Positions 42,649 to 52,177 are shown, counted from the first letter of the stretch. The stretch is DNA of 64,000 bases from Humitalea sp050632385 (GCF_050632385.1 NZ_CP192599.1:2790001-2854000); one strand, 5' to 3'. Numbers and translations: made by a program. Notes: generated by a model not told the origin, from the letters alone.

Positions 42649-43865
42649 ATTGCTTGCACCGGCATCCGGAAGGTGAAGCAGGTCGCAGCGGGGGTCGACG
42701 TTACGCCCAGGGTGCCGCCATGGGCGCGGGCGATGCCCGAGGCGATATAGAGCCCGAGGCCCAGGCCGCTCCGGTTCCGCTGGGCGCCGGCCCGGAAGAA
42801 GGGCTGGAACAGGTGGCCCAATACCTCCGGCGGGATGGGCGTGCCCGCGTTGGTGACCTGGAGCCCAAAGACGCCCTTTTCCACCCAGGCGCGCACATGC
42901 ACCGGCTGGTCGGCATCGCCATGGGTCAGGGCATTGGCCAGCAGGTTGGACAGCAACTGGCCGATGCGGACATGGTCGCAATCCACCGGCGCGCCGATGT
43001 TCACATCGGCCTGGATCACGCGGCCCGGCCAGGCGAAGCGGGTTTCCTCGATCAGCGCCGCCAGGGTCGGGGCCAGGGGGCCGGCGGGGGTGCGGTCCAC
43101 CGGCAGGCCATCGCCCAGGCGTTCGCGGGTAAAGTCCATGACCTGGGTGATGAGACCCGCCATCCGCTGCGCGCTGCGTTCGACAACGCCGATCAGCATG
43201 TCCTCATCCAGCCCCGGCGGCTTTTCGCCCATGAGGCGCATGGCGGAGACGATGGCCGCCAGGGGATTGCGCAGGTCGTGGCCGAGGATGGCGATGAACT
43301 CCTCGCGCAATTCGGCGTCGCGCTGCTTCACCCGCAGGCTTGCCTCGGCCGTGGCCATCCGGTCCTCGGAATCGAGGTTGAAGGCGATCAACTGGGTCAT
43401 CAACCGGAACAGGTCGATGATCTCCGGCGTATTGACCCGCGCGGGCTGGACGTCGATGGCGCAGAGCGTGCCGAAGAAGCGGCCGTCGCGGTGCAGGATC
43501 GGCACGGAGATGTAGCTCTGGATGCCATACATCGCGGGGATGGGGTGGTCGCGATAGACCACGTCCTCGGCCACATCGTCGAAGACGACCTCGACCCCGC
43601 TGCGCCGGACGGTGTCACAGAAGGTTTTCTGGATTTCGAGCTCGCTGCCGGGCTTCAGGCCGAAATTGATGCCGTCCCGCACGCCGCAAGCGACCCAGCG
43701 CGCTTCGGTGACGCGGGCGATGGCGGCGAAGCCCATGCCGGTGGCGCGGCAGACGAGTTCAAGGATGGTGGGGACGGCATCGATACGGGCGACAGCCGCG
43801 ATCGCGGACGGGATGTCATCGCCGATCATGGGCAAGGCATCGGCCGGGGCGAGTGTTGCTGACAT
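42642..43865 (-). CDS. Soluble GAF-domain sensor histidine kinase
   Basis: A 407-residue protein with no membrane segment. An N-terminal GAF domain covers residues about 25-165 (DGINFGLKPGSELEIQKTFCDTV, SYISVPILHRDGRFFGTLCAID). The HisKA domain follows with the phosphorylated histidine in EEFIAILGHDLRNPLAAI (His196), then the ATPase domain with the N box QLLSNLLANALTHG and G boxes in RSGLGLGLYIASGIARAHGG. No receiver domain is fused and no response regulator lies nearby, so it is an orphan kinase. The GAF domain resembles those of phytochrome-like and cyanobacteriochrome-like kinases but lacks an obvious chromophore cysteine in the standard place, so the signal is unknown. Confidence 0.88.
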   Translation of the reverse strand: MSATLAPADALPMIGDDIPSAIAAVARIDAVPTILELVCRATGMGFAAIARVTEARWVACGVRDGINFGLKPGSELEIQKTFCDTVRRSGVEVVFDDVAEDVVYRDHPIPAMYGIQSYISVPILHRDGRFFGTLCAIDVQPARVNTPEIIDLFRLMTQLIAFNLDSEDRMATAEASLRVKQRDAELREEFIAILGHDLRNPLAAIVSAMRLMGEKPPGLDEDMLIGVVERSAQRMAGLITQVMDFTRERLGDGLPVDRTPAGPLAPTLAALIEETRFAWPGRVIQADVNIGAPVDCDHVRIGQLLSNLLANALTHGDADQPVHVRAWVEKGVFGLQVTNAGTPIPPEVLGHLFQPFFRAGAQRNRSGLGLGLYIASGIARAHGGTLGVTSTPAATCFTFRMPVQAIG

Positions 43866-43955
43866 CGTATTGAAAGGTTCCGTGGCGGCGTCCGGAAACA
43901 GGATAGTCCGGCGCGATGCGGGGTGCCAGGAATGGTGGGTGTTAAGACATGGTTA

Positions 43956-44190
43956 AGTTGCGCGCTGGAGAGGGCTTTGCCCCCTCCACACCTCCCCCAC
44001 CAAGGGGCCGTGGCCCCTTGGAACCCACGGCGTTTGGCAAGAGAAAGAGAGGGGCGTCGCGGAACCGCGATTGATCAAGGGCGCCCCATGCCCCTCTCTT
44101 TCTCTTGCCAATACATCGCGTCGGTCCAGGGGCGGCGGCCCCTGGTGGGGAGAGTTTGAGAGGGGCAAAGCCCCTTTCAAGGTGCAACAT
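43956..44190. repeat. Multi-hairpin intergenic repeat, copy 4
   Basis: Between the TctA-B gene 3' end and the histidine kinase start, which are on the same strand. Central stem 44034-44055 pairs perfectly with 44090-44111 around a 34-base loop. Here hairpin D lies on the left and hairpin B on the right, the reverse of copies 1-3 and 5. Read on the other strand it has the arm order of copies 2 and 5, so the core is flipped relative to the arms of copies 1 and 3. Core orientation type 2. Confidence 0.9.
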
Positions 44191-44199
44191 CGCCATGAC

Positions 44200-46215
44200 T
44201 TACAAATCCGGCATCACCTCGCCGCCGAGGATGCCGGGGATGATCTCCGGCAACACGCCGCGCCACATCGGTGTGTCGGTCAGCCAGGCGAAGCCGAGCG
44301 GCATCAGCAGGCCGAAGCAGGCGGCCAGCACCAGGGTCCGCGGCCAGGGCGCGCGATAGACCAGCAGCCAATAGCCGACGAGGTAGAGGGTGGTCCCGAC
44401 ATAGAGCCCGGCGAAGAAGGACACGGCGAGCACGCCGACCAGCATCGCCAGCACCGCCATCACCGCGCGGCTTTCGCCGGGGCGGTCCTCATCCGGCGGG
44501 CGGCGCAGGTCGCCCCAGAGGGCGAGGGCTTGCAGCCCGACCATCAGCGCCAGCGCCCCGGTCACGACCGGCCCGCCGCGCCAGGTGGGGGCGAGGCAGT
44601 AGGACAGCAGCCAAGCGAAGAGCGCCAGGTTGAACAGGTTGAACCACAGGCTGCCATTGGCGAAGTTGAAGGTCCTCGCGGAGGCGGCCCGGGCGAGCCG
44701 TGGGGCGCGGAACAGCTTGAACAGCGACCACAGCAGCGCGACCAGCGTGCCGCCGGCCAGGGTCAGCGCGACGTTGGAACCGAGCAGGACGGAATGATCG
44801 CCCAGCGCCGATTGCAGGGCGGTAAAGTAGTTCCGCTCGATCACGTCGCCGAGGACGAAGCCGACGACCATGCCGATGACGGAAAAGCCAAAACGCCGCA
44901 GCAGGTAGGCATAGGCGCCGAGCAGCACCAGGGTGCCGAGGTCCAGCGGGCTGGAGCGCACCGTGTAGGTCGACATCAGCGACATCGCGAGGACCGGTGG
45001 TGCCAGCATCGTCATGTCGAAAGACGGCAGGCGGGCGAGCCAGGGCGAGGCCGCGGCGGTCCCGACCGAGGCCACGAGGTTGGACAGCACCAGCCCAAAG
45101 ACCAGCGCCCAGGCCAGGGGCGCGTGGTTCTGCAGGAACATCGGCCCGGGCTCGATGCCATGGATCTGCCAGGCGGCCAGGACCAGCGCCATTTCCGAAT
45201 TGCCGGGGATGCCGAACAGAAGCGTCGGGAAGAGGTTGCCGCCTTCCTTCGAATTCGTCGCGGCTTCGGTGGCGACCATCACATCCTCGGCGCCCTTGCC
45301 GAGTTTTTCGGGGTTCTTCGTCGTGGCGGCGGCGAGGTTATAGGCCATGAATTGCGCGACGACGCCGCCGACGCCGGGGATCGCGCCAATGACGGTGCCG
45401 AGACCGGAGGAGCGGAGCAGGATGCTCCAATGGCGGAAGGGCGCGATCCAGCCGTCGATGGCCTGGCGCTTCCAGTCCTTGGGCACGGGCGGGGGCGGCG
45501 GGCCGGTGCGGCGGCCGAAGCGCTGCGGCCATTCCTGGGCGAGTTGTTCGATGCATTCGCCAAGGACCAGCAGGCCCATGACGATGACCACGATCTCCAG
45601 CCCATCCAGCAGGTAGGTGGAGCCGAAGGTGAAGCGCGGCACCGGCAGGCGTGGGCCGCCCATGCCGACGACGGCCAGCACCACCCCGGCGCCGACCGAG
45701 ATCAGCCCCTTGGCGACATTGCCGGTCATGGCCAGGACCAGGGTCACGAGGCCGGCGACGGCGATCCAGAAGGTCTCGGCCGGGCCGAAGGACAGCAGGA
45801 AGGGCATGAAGACGGGGATCAGTGCGACCAGAACCACCACCCCGAAGGCCGCGCCGAACCACGACGCGCTGGCGGACAGGTTCAGCGCAAAAACGGCGCG
45901 GCCCTGGCGAGTGATCGGGTAGCCCTCGATCATCGTCGCCGCGTTCTGGGCGTTGCCGGGGATGTTGACGATGATGGAGGTGACGGCGCCGCCATTGCCG
46001 CCGGCGCCGATGATGCCCGCGAAGAAATACATCGCCTGCATCGGCGACCAGAAATAGGTCAGCGGCAGGAAGACCGAAAGCGCCGTGACCGATTGCAGCC
46101 CCGGCAGGACGCCAAAGACGTAGCCGACGATGGAACCGAAGGCCATGAACAGCAGGGCGTCCCAGGTGAAGGCCTGGGACAGGCCCTGCATGAGGGCGTC
46201 GCCGTAAAACTCCAT
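44200..46215 (-). CDS. Fused tripartite tricarboxylate transporter membrane protein TctA-TctB
   Basis: A 671-residue membrane protein. The first 500 residues are TctA, with GSIVGYVFGVLPGLQSVTALSVFLPLTYFWSPMQAMYFFAGIIGAGGNGGAVTSIIVNIPG at the N-terminus and AEDVMVATEAATNSKEGGNLFPTLLFGIPGNSEMALVLAAWQ and IPGVGGVVAQFMAYNLA in the middle. The last 150 residues have four more helices and resemble the small subunit TctB, which is normally a separate protein. It imports carboxylates with the help of a periplasmic TctC, whose gene is the upstream neighbour in the same operon. The ATG overlaps the stop of the racemase-like gene as TGATG. Confidence 0.85.
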   Translation of the reverse strand: MEFYGDALMQGLSQAFTWDALLFMAFGSIVGYVFGVLPGLQSVTALSVFLPLTYFWSPMQAMYFFAGIIGAGGNGGAVTSIIVNIPGNAQNAATMIEGYPITRQGRAVFALNLSASASWFGAAFGVVVLVALIPVFMPFLLSFGPAETFWIAVAGLVTLVLAMTGNVAKGLISVGAGVVLAVVGMGGPRLPVPRFTFGSTYLLDGLEIVVIVMGLLVLGECIEQLAQEWPQRFGRRTGPPPPPVPKDWKRQAIDGWIAPFRHWSILLRSSGLGTVIGAIPGVGGVVAQFMAYNLAAATTKNPEKLGKGAEDVMVATEAATNSKEGGNLFPTLLFGIPGNSEMALVLAAWQIHGIEPGPMFLQNHAPLAWALVFGLVLSNLVASVGTAAASPWLARLPSFDMTMLAPPVLAMSLMSTYTVRSSPLDLGTLVLLGAYAYLLRRFGFSVIGMVVGFVLGDVIERNYFTALQSALGDHSVLLGSNVALTLAGGTLVALLWSLFKLFRAPRLARAASARTFNFANGSLWFNLFNLALFAWLLSYCLAPTWRGGPVVTGALALMVGLQALALWGDLRRPPDEDRPGESRAVMAVLAMLVGVLAVSFFAGLYVGTTLYLVGYWLLVYRAPWPRTLVLAACFGLLMPLGFAWLTDTPMWRGVLPEIIPGILGGEVMPDL

Positions 46216-46937
46216 CAGGCGGAGAGCCGATCCAGCAGCATCCCCTGCCCCGGTCGCAGCCCGGTGCGGCCGATGGCGACGAGGCTGGCCCAGAGGTCGG
46301 CGTGGTTCTGTGCGATGACGGGGCGGCCGAACTCGGCCTCCAACGGCAACACGCATTGCACGGCCGGGAGTTGGCCGGAGGGCATCCAGATCGCGTCGAA
46401 GTCCTGGCCGCAGGCGGCGGCGCCGCGGCGGGCGGCATCGGCCAGGGCTGCCGGTGGGACGTCCTGCAGGAAATCGAAATCGGCGGGGACGGTTTCGAGG
46501 GCGGCGATGTGCAGGCCCTCGGCTTCCAGATAGGTGCGGATCTGGCCGTTCAGCACGTCGTGGAACGGGGTGACGACCAGGATGCGCCTGGCTTTGAAGG
46601 CAGCGAAGGCATCCAGCGCGCAGCGAATGGTGGTCAGGCAGGGGATGCCGGCGGAGGAGGCCGCCATCCGCGCCGTCAGCACGCGATCGTGGCCGGGCCC
46701 CTGGGCGACGACGATGGGGCTGGCGACATGCAGGATGACGTCGACGCGGCGCGCGGCGAGGTAGGCCACCGCATCATCCAGTTGCGCCAGGGCCTTCGCA
46801 TATTCCGATCCGCGCCAGCCCCCCATGCCGAGGGTGATGCCCACCAGCCTGACCCAGGGTGGCGAGGCATCGATGGCATCATGCGCGATGGTTTCGAGGA
46901 CGGTCGGGCTGATGATGCCGATGCGTGCGAGGTCCAC
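46215..46937 (-). CDS. Asp/Glu racemase superfamily protein (maleate isomerase/arylmalonate decarboxylase-like)
   Basis: A 240-residue protein of the maleate cis-trans isomerase and arylmalonate decarboxylase type. It opens VDLARIGIISPTVLETIAHDAI and has the two cysteine sites expected for the superfamily, in ASSAGIPCLTTIRCALDAFAAF and near RRGAAACGQDFDAIWMPSGQLPAV. No ATG suits this start; GTG at 46937 begins just after the TctC stop with one base between. It lies between a TctC gene and the TctA-B gene in one operon, so it probably acts on the carboxylate that this transporter imports. Whether it isomerises or decarboxylates cannot be told. Confidence 0.78.
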   Translation of the reverse strand: MDLARIGIISPTVLETIAHDAIDASPPWVRLVGITLGMGGWRGSEYAKALAQLDDAVAYLAARRVDVILHVASPIVVAQGPGHDRVLTARMAASSAGIPCLTTIRCALDAFAAFKARRILVVTPFHDVLNGQIRTYLEAEGLHIAALETVPADFDFLQDVPPAALADAARRGAAACGQDFDAIWMPSGQLPAVQCVLPLEAEFGRPVIAQNHADLWASLVAIGRTGLRPGQGMLLDRLSA

Positions 46938-46938
46938 C

Positions 46939-47874
46939 CTAGAAGGCGGCCCGCAGCGCGGCGGCGTTTTCCTCCAGCAGAACCTTCGCCGCTTCGAGCG
47001 AGGCCGGGTAGTCGGCGGCAAAAACCCAGTTCCGTTCCAGGCGGGACTGGGTGACGAAGGCATCCCATTCCGGGCTGGCCACGACCTTGTTCAGGGCCGC
47101 GATCAGGCGGTCGCGGATGGCGGCCGGCAGGTTCGGCGGGGCGGCGACGGAGCGCAGCACGGTAACCGGCGCGAAGCGTTGCAGGCCGAGGTCGCCGAGG
47201 GCGGGGACGTCCGGCAGGCGGTCGTCGCGGGTCGCATCCCAGGACAGGATCGGGCGGACGCTGTTCTGGGCGATATGATCGGTCCAGAGCGAGGGGCCGA
47301 GGGAGGCGACATCCACATCGCCGCGCACATTGGCCAGGACCAGTTCCGGCGGCCCCGCCAGGGTCACGAAGGCGACCTGGAAGCCGAGCGCGCGGCCGAG
47401 CAGCGCGCATTGCATCGCCCCCGTCGATACCCCGCCAAACGTGCCGCAGCGCACCGGCTGGGCAGCGCCGCGCATCTGATCCAGCGACTGGAAGCGCGAC
47501 CGGGCCGAAAGCACCATGGTCTGCGTGCCCGCCGACCAATGGCCAAGCCAGGTCAGGCGCAGGATGTCGAAGGGCTGCGGCTGCACCAGCGCCAGGCCCA
47601 TCTGCGCGACGGGGTCGCCGACGCCAAGCGTCGCGCCATCGGGGGCGGCGCGGTAGATGCGGTTGTAGCCGGTGGCACCCGGCAGGTTCTGCACCACCAC
47701 GGGCACGCCCAGTTCCCGGGTCAGCAGGGGGGCGGCGGTGCGGATGTTGCGGTCGGCGAGGGAGCCGGCGGTAAAGGGGACGATGACCTCGATCGGCCGG
47801 GTCGGGGTCCAGGTCTGGGCTGTCGCGACACCGGGCAAGACGAGGGCGGCGAGCAGGAAGAGGGCGTGGATCAC
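46939..47874 (-). CDS. TctC/Bug-family substrate-binding protein of the transporter operon
   Basis: A 311-residue periplasmic protein. The start is GTG at 47874, giving a signal peptide (MIHALFLLAALVLPGVATA) cleaved before QTWTPTRPIEVIVPFTAGSLADRNIRTA. It has QNLPGATGYNRIYRAAPDGATL and GTFGGVSTGAMQCALLG where the family has its ligand-binding loops. In contrast to the solitary copies in the window, it is encoded with its membrane partner (TctA-B), separated only by the racemase-like gene. The transport system is thus complete apart from any regulator. Confidence 0.88.
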   Translation of the reverse strand: MIHALFLLAALVLPGVATAQTWTPTRPIEVIVPFTAGSLADRNIRTAAPLLTRELGVPVVVQNLPGATGYNRIYRAAPDGATLGVGDPVAQMGLALVQPQPFDILRLTWLGHWSAGTQTMVLSARSRFQSLDQMRGAAQPVRCGTFGGVSTGAMQCALLGRALGFQVAFVTLAGPPELVLANVRGDVDVASLGPSLWTDHIAQNSVRPILSWDATRDDRLPDVPALGDLGLQRFAPVTVLRSVAAPPNLPAAIRDRLIAALNKVVASPEWDAFVTQSRLERNWVFAADYPASLEAAKVLLEENAAALRAAF

Positions 47875-48008
47875 GGGGCGCGGTCTCCGGTCGGCGGAGC
47901 CAGGACGCTGCCGCGCGTCCGCGCCCCCGGCAAGCCCCGGCCGAAGCCGGAAAGCGATCCTTGCGGCAGGGCGCTGCCTGGCAAACGCGCGCCCTGCCCG
48001 CCCCGGCG

Positions 48009-48440
48009 TCACGGGTGGGAGAGGATCACCGCGCGATTGACGTGGTCGTAGGTCACGCTGGCCTTGGGCGGCAGCGGGGCCTGGATTTCCCGGATGAAGG
48101 TAAAGGCGGTGTTGGCATAGATGCAGACCATCGTGACCGAGGCCTGGGTCGCGGGGAATTCGTAGTGCAAGCTCCAGGTCGGGCCGGGGCCGCTGCCGGA
48201 TGCGAAGGGGATGAAGGGCGCGTCGGGCGCGGTGCCGTTCTGGAAGCGGATATCGGCGACGCGGCGATCGGTCGGGCGCAGGACGGATTGCCAGCCGGCC
48301 GGGGCGGTGCCGGTGAATTGCTGTGCGACCTCGACCGTGGTCGGGCAATTCGGGAATTGCTGGGCCTGGGCGCTGGTGGCGAAACAGCCGCCCATCGCGA
48401 GGGCAATGGCGGTGGACAAGCCGAGCTTATTGGGCGGCAT
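48009..48440 (-). CDS. STY0301-like secreted protein of unknown function
   Basis: A 143-residue exported protein. The signal peptide ends after AQA near residue 27 and the mature part begins QQFPNCPTTVEVAQQFTG. The pattern WQSVLRPTDRRVADIRFQNG, SLHYEFPATQ and MVCIYANTAFTFIREIQAPLPPKASVTYD fits the STY0301 family of small periplasmic or secreted proteins, which have no known role. The cysteines in NCP and VCIY could form a disulfide. It lies 134 bases upstream of the TctC gene on the same strand; whether they share a promoter is unclear. Confidence 0.75.
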   Translation of the reverse strand: MPPNKLGLSTAIALAMGGCFATSAQAQQFPNCPTTVEVAQQFTGTAPAGWQSVLRPTDRRVADIRFQNGTAPDAPFIPFASGSGPGPTWSLHYEFPATQASVTMVCIYANTAFTFIREIQAPLPPKASVTYDHVNRAVILSHP

Positions 48441-48664
48441 TTCGCGTCTCCTGGGGGGGTTTATGTGCTTTGCGCAGTTTTTTTTGCGCGAAGGTTGAAC
48501 AGGCTCCACGCAAACGGCAACCGAGGTCAAGACGGCGGCCGTCCGGCGCCCGCCCAGCGAAAACGCACACCATGCCCGCGCCGGGGTCATGCAACCGTGC
48601 TTGCGGCAGGCATGGCCAGCGCGTAACAGGGCGCGCCAAGGCACAGTTGCCAGAAAGCCCCGCC

Positions 48665-50191
48665 ATGGCCCCCGATAGCACCCACTCCACCAGTGCCGAC
48701 CGCACGCCGCTGAATACCCGCAGCCGCGTCACGATCGAGGAGGCCTATGCCTTCGACGACGTGTTGCTGGTCCCGGCCTATTCCCAGGTCCTGCCGTCGC
48801 AGACCGATGTGCGCACCCGCCTGACGCGGGAGATCGCGCTGAATATCCCGCTGGTCGCCGCCGCGATGGATACGGTGACCGAATCGAACATGGCGATCGC
48901 CATGGCCCAGGCCGGCGGCATCGGCGTCATTCACAAAAATTTCTCGCCGGACGACCAGGCGGCGCAGGTGCGCCGGGTGAAGAAGTTCGAAAGCGGCATG
49001 GTGGTGAACCCCATCACCGTCTCGCCCGACCAGACGCTGGCCGATGTCCGCGCCATCCAGCAGCAGCACAACATCAGCGGCTTGCCCGTGGTCGAACCCG
49101 GCACCGGCCGCCTGGTCGGCATCGTCACCAGCCGCGACGTGCGTTTCGCGACCGACCCGAATACCCGCGTCTATGAGCTGATGACCCGCGACAAGCTGGT
49201 GACGGTGACCGGCGATGTGGAGCGCGAGACGGCGCGGGAACTGCTGCACAAGCACCGCATCGAGAAGCTGCTGGTCGTCGATGACGCCGGGCGCTGCATC
49301 GGCCTGATCACCGTCAAGGACATGGAAAAGGCCCAGGCCAACCCCAATGCCGTGAAGGACTCCCTGGGGCGCCTGCGGACCGCCGCCGCGACCGGGACCG
49401 GCGAGGACGGCATGATCCGCGCCCGCCTGCTGGTGGCGGCCGAGATCGACGTCATCGTGGTCGATACCGCCCATGGCCATAGCGCCGGGGTGATGCGCGC
49501 GGTCGAACTGATCAAGCGCCTGTCCAACACCGTCCAGGTGGTCGCCGGCAATGTCGCGACGCCGGAAGCCTGCGAGGCGCTGATCCAGGCCGGGGCCGAT
49601 GCGGTAAAAATCGGCATCGGGCCGGGGTCGATCTGCACCACGCGCATCGTCGCCGGCGTCGGCGTGCCGCAATTGACGGCGGTCATGGAATGCGCCGCCG
49701 CCTGCCGCGCCCATGGCGTGCCGGCCATCGCCGATGGCGGCGTGCGGACATCGGGCGACATCGCCAAGGCGATCGCCGCCGGGGCCGATTGCGTGATGAT
49801 GGGCAGCCTGTTCGCCGGTACCGACGAAGCGCCGGGCGAGGTGTTCCTGTATCAGGGCCGTTCCTACAAATCCTATCGCGGCATGGGCAGCCTCGGCGCC
49901 ATGGCGCGGGGGTCGGCCGACCGGTATTTCCAGGCCGAGGTCACCGACAGCCTGAAACTGGTGCCCGAGGGCGTCGAGGGCCGGGTCGGCTACAAGGGCC
50001 CGGTCGGCAATGTCATCCATCAACTGGTCGGCGGGCTGAAATCGGCCATGGGCTATACCGGCAGCGCCGATGTTCCGAGCATGCAGCAGAGCGCGCGCTT
50101 CCGCCGCATCACCGGTGCGGGCCTGCGTGAAAGCCACGTGCATGACGTGGCGATCACGCGCGAAGCGCCGAACTACAGGATCGATGGGTGA
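48665..50191 (+). CDS. guaB: IMP dehydrogenase
   Basis: A 508-residue enzyme that oxidises IMP to XMP, the committed step to GMP. It opens with EEAYAFDDVLLVPAYSQVLPS. Two CBS domains sit at about residues 115-225. The NAD and IMP sites include DVIVVDTAHGHSAGV and IGIGPGSICTTRIVAGVGVPQ with the catalytic cysteine, then GGVRTSGDIAKAIAAGADCVMMGSLFAG and the flap YRGMGSLGAM. The ATG at 48665 is the fifth base of the line after a run of stop-free but dissimilar sequence upstream. The HAD-type gene begins within its stop (GTGA), followed by an rRNA methyltransferase gene in the same transcript. Confidence 0.96.
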   Translation: MAPDSTHSTSADRTPLNTRSRVTIEEAYAFDDVLLVPAYSQVLPSQTDVRTRLTREIALNIPLVAAAMDTVTESNMAIAMAQAGGIGVIHKNFSPDDQAAQVRRVKKFESGMVVNPITVSPDQTLADVRAIQQQHNISGLPVVEPGTGRLVGIVTSRDVRFATDPNTRVYELMTRDKLVTVTGDVERETARELLHKHRIEKLLVVDDAGRCIGLITVKDMEKAQANPNAVKDSLGRLRTAAATGTGEDGMIRARLLVAAEIDVIVVDTAHGHSAGVMRAVELIKRLSNTVQVVAGNVATPEACEALIQAGADAVKIGIGPGSICTTRIVAGVGVPQLTAVMECAAACRAHGVPAIADGGVRTSGDIAKAIAAGADCVMMGSLFAGTDEAPGEVFLYQGRSYKSYRGMGSLGAMARGSADRYFQAEVTDSLKLVPEGVEGRVGYKGPVGNVIHQLVGGLKSAMGYTGSADVPSMQQSARFRRITGAGLRESHVHDVAITREAPNYRIDG

Positions 50192-50853
50192 TACGGGTCG
50201 CGGTCTTCGACGCCTACGGCACGCTGCTCGACGTTCATTCCGCCATCGCCCGCAATGCCCCCCGGGTCGGCCCGGCGGCGGAGGCCGTGTCCAAGCTGTG
50301 GCGCCAGAAGCAGATGGAGGCGTCCTGGGTCCTGTCGGCGACCGGCGCCTATGAGGATTTTTCAGTGGTCACCGAACGGGCGCTGACCTTCGCGCTGCTG
50401 ACGCATGGGATCCACGACCGGGCGGTGCAGCGCGACTTGCTGGAGGCCTATCGCAGCCTGGACCCCTTTACCGATTCGGTCCCCGTGCTGACGACCTTGC
50501 GCGACCGGGGGATGGCGACGGCCATCCTGTCGAATGGCGAACCGGCGATGCTGGCGGCGGGGCTGGCCTCGGCCGGGATCGGCGGGCTGCTGGATGATGT
50601 GCTCTCGGTCCATACGTTGCGGCGCTACAAGCCGCATCCCACCGTCTATGCGCTGGTGACGGCGCGTTTCGATTGCCAACCGCATGAGGTCGCCTTCGTG
50701 TCATCCAACCCGTGGGATGCCTATGGCGCCGCGCGCTTCGGTTTCAACGCGTTCTGGGTGAACCGGGGGCGGGCGCCGGTGGAGTATTGGCTGGACAGCC
50801 TGGCGACCACCCTGCCCGACCTGGCCGCCCTGCCCGCGGCGCTGTCGGCATGA
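50188..50853 (+). CDS. Haloacid dehalogenase type II (HAD superfamily)
   Basis: A 221-residue HAD hydrolase. The nucleophile is in VFDAYGTLLD at residues 6-15, the Ser/Thr site in ILSNGEP, the lysine in LRRYKPHPTVY and the aspartate pair replaced by FVSSNPWDAYGAARFGF, as is usual for L-2-haloacid dehalogenases. These open carbon-halogen bonds of short 2-halo acids, but chromosomal copies beside guaB are common and may act on other small substrates. The GTG start overlaps the guaB stop, and its own stop overlaps the next ATG (ATGA), so the three genes are coupled. Confidence 0.88.
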   Translation: MIRVAVFDAYGTLLDVHSAIARNAPRVGPAAEAVSKLWRQKQMEASWVLSATGAYEDFSVVTERALTFALLTHGIHDRAVQRDLLEAYRSLDPFTDSVPVLTTLRDRGMATAILSNGEPAMLAAGLASAGIGGLLDDVLSVHTLRRYKPHPTVYALVTARFDCQPHEVAFVSSNPWDAYGAARFGFNAFWVNRGRAPVEYWLDSLATTLPDLAALPAALSA

Positions 50854-52160
50854 CGCCGGCCGCCCGCATCGCCGCCACCGTCGACCTGCTGGTCGCGGTC
50901 GAGGACCGGCCGCGCCGCCCGGCCGACGCCACGGTGAATGATTTCTTCCGCGCCCGGCGCTTCATTGGCGCGGGCGACCGGCGGGCGATCGCCGAACGCG
51001 CCTTTGGCATCATGCGCCAAAGGCGGCGGCTGGATTGGCACCTGATCCGCTGCAACATGAAGCCGAACGCCCGCGCGCTGGTGATCGCCCATATGGCGTT
51101 GAGCGAAGGGGCCGACATGGCCACCATCGCCGCCGGCTTTCCCGGCGGGCAATACGCCGCGACCCCGCTGATCGCGGCGGAAACCCGCATCGCCGGGCAG
51201 ATGGTCGGCAAGCCCCTGGCCGATCCCTGGATGCCGGAGGAAATCCGCCTCAACCTGCCGGAATGGGCCATCCCCGGGCTGCGCGCGCGCTTCGGCGACG
51301 ACCTGCCCGCCGCCGCCGCCGGGCTGGATGAGGCCGCGCCGCTCGACCTGCGCGCCAATATCCTGAAGACCACGCGCGACGAGGCCATCGCCGCACTGGC
51401 CGCCGAAGGCATCGCCTCCGCCCCCACGTCCCTGTCCCCTTGGGGCATCCGGGTCGACGGCCGACGCGCCGTGACCGCGACCAAGCCCTTCCTGGACGGG
51501 CGGATCGAAGTGCAGGACGAAGGCAGCCAGATGGTCGCCCTGCTGGCCGATGCGCGCCCCGGCATGCGCGTCGTCGACTGGTGCGCGGGGGCCGCGGGCA
51601 AGACCCTCGCCATGGCCGCGACCATGGGCAACAAGGGCCGGATCGCCGCCTGCGACGTCTCCTCCGTCCGGCTGGTCGGGGCCACCAAGCGCCTGGCCCG
51701 CGGCGGCGTGGACAATGCCGAAACCCACCTGATCGAGCCCGGCGACCGCTGGGCCAAGCGCCGCGCCGGCACCTTCGACCGCGTGCTGGTCGATGCCCCC
51801 TGCACCGGCACCGGCACCTGGCGCCGCAACCCCGACGCCCGGCTGCGGATGGGCGAGACAGATCTTTCCGAACTCGTCGCGAAACAGTCCGTGATTTTGG
51901 AAACCGCCGCAGGACTGGTGCGCCCGGGCGGAAGATTGATCTACGCTACCTGCTCCCTGCTCCCGCAGGAGGATGAGGATCAGGTCAATGGGTTGCTGGC
52001 GCGCCGCGCCGAATTCAGCATCGTGCCTCTGGCCAGCCTTTGGCCAGGGCTGCGGCCCGACACGCCCATCCCCTGCCCGGGCGATTTCCTGGTCCTGTCC
52101 CCCCATACCCACGGCACCGACGGCTTCTTCTGCGCCGTCCTGGAACGCCGCGCGGACTGA
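50850..52160 (+). CDS. RsmB/NOP-family RNA methyltransferase
   Basis: A 436-residue m5C methyltransferase. An N-terminal NusB-like RNA-binding part (FFRARRFIGAGDRRAIAERAFGIMR) precedes the Rossmann domain. The SAM-binding segment is MRVVDWCAGAAGKTLAMAATM and the two catalytic cysteines are in VDAPCTGTGTWRRNPDARLR and IYATCSLLPQEDEDQV. This is the usual architecture of alphaproteobacterial RsmB homologues that modify 16S rRNA C967 or a related site. It is the last gene of the guaB operon. Repeat copy 5 begins 17 bases after its stop. Confidence 0.9.
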   Translation: MTPAARIAATVDLLVAVEDRPRRPADATVNDFFRARRFIGAGDRRAIAERAFGIMRQRRRLDWHLIRCNMKPNARALVIAHMALSEGADMATIAAGFPGGQYAATPLIAAETRIAGQMVGKPLADPWMPEEIRLNLPEWAIPGLRARFGDDLPAAAAGLDEAAPLDLRANILKTTRDEAIAALAAEGIASAPTSLSPWGIRVDGRRAVTATKPFLDGRIEVQDEGSQMVALLADARPGMRVVDWCAGAAGKTLAMAATMGNKGRIAACDVSSVRLVGATKRLARGGVDNAETHLIEPGDRWAKRRAGTFDRVLVDAPCTGTGTWRRNPDARLRMGETDLSELVAKQSVILETAAGLVRPGGRLIYATCSLLPQEDEDQVNGLLARRAEFSIVPLASLWPGLRPDTPIPCPGDFLVLSPHTHGTDGFFCAVLERRAD

Positions 52161-52177
52161 CGCGGCGGGGGATGATT

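Noticed and set aside
42642..43865. Phytochrome-type photosensor for the GAF kinase
   Set aside because: The expected chromophore-binding cysteine pattern and PAS/PHY domains are absent, so only a general GAF domain can be claimed.
48472..48490. GCGCA-T-rich-TGCGC hairpin before guaB as a terminator
   Set aside because: The T run lies in the loop and not after the stem, and the stem is only five pairs. It could be chance.
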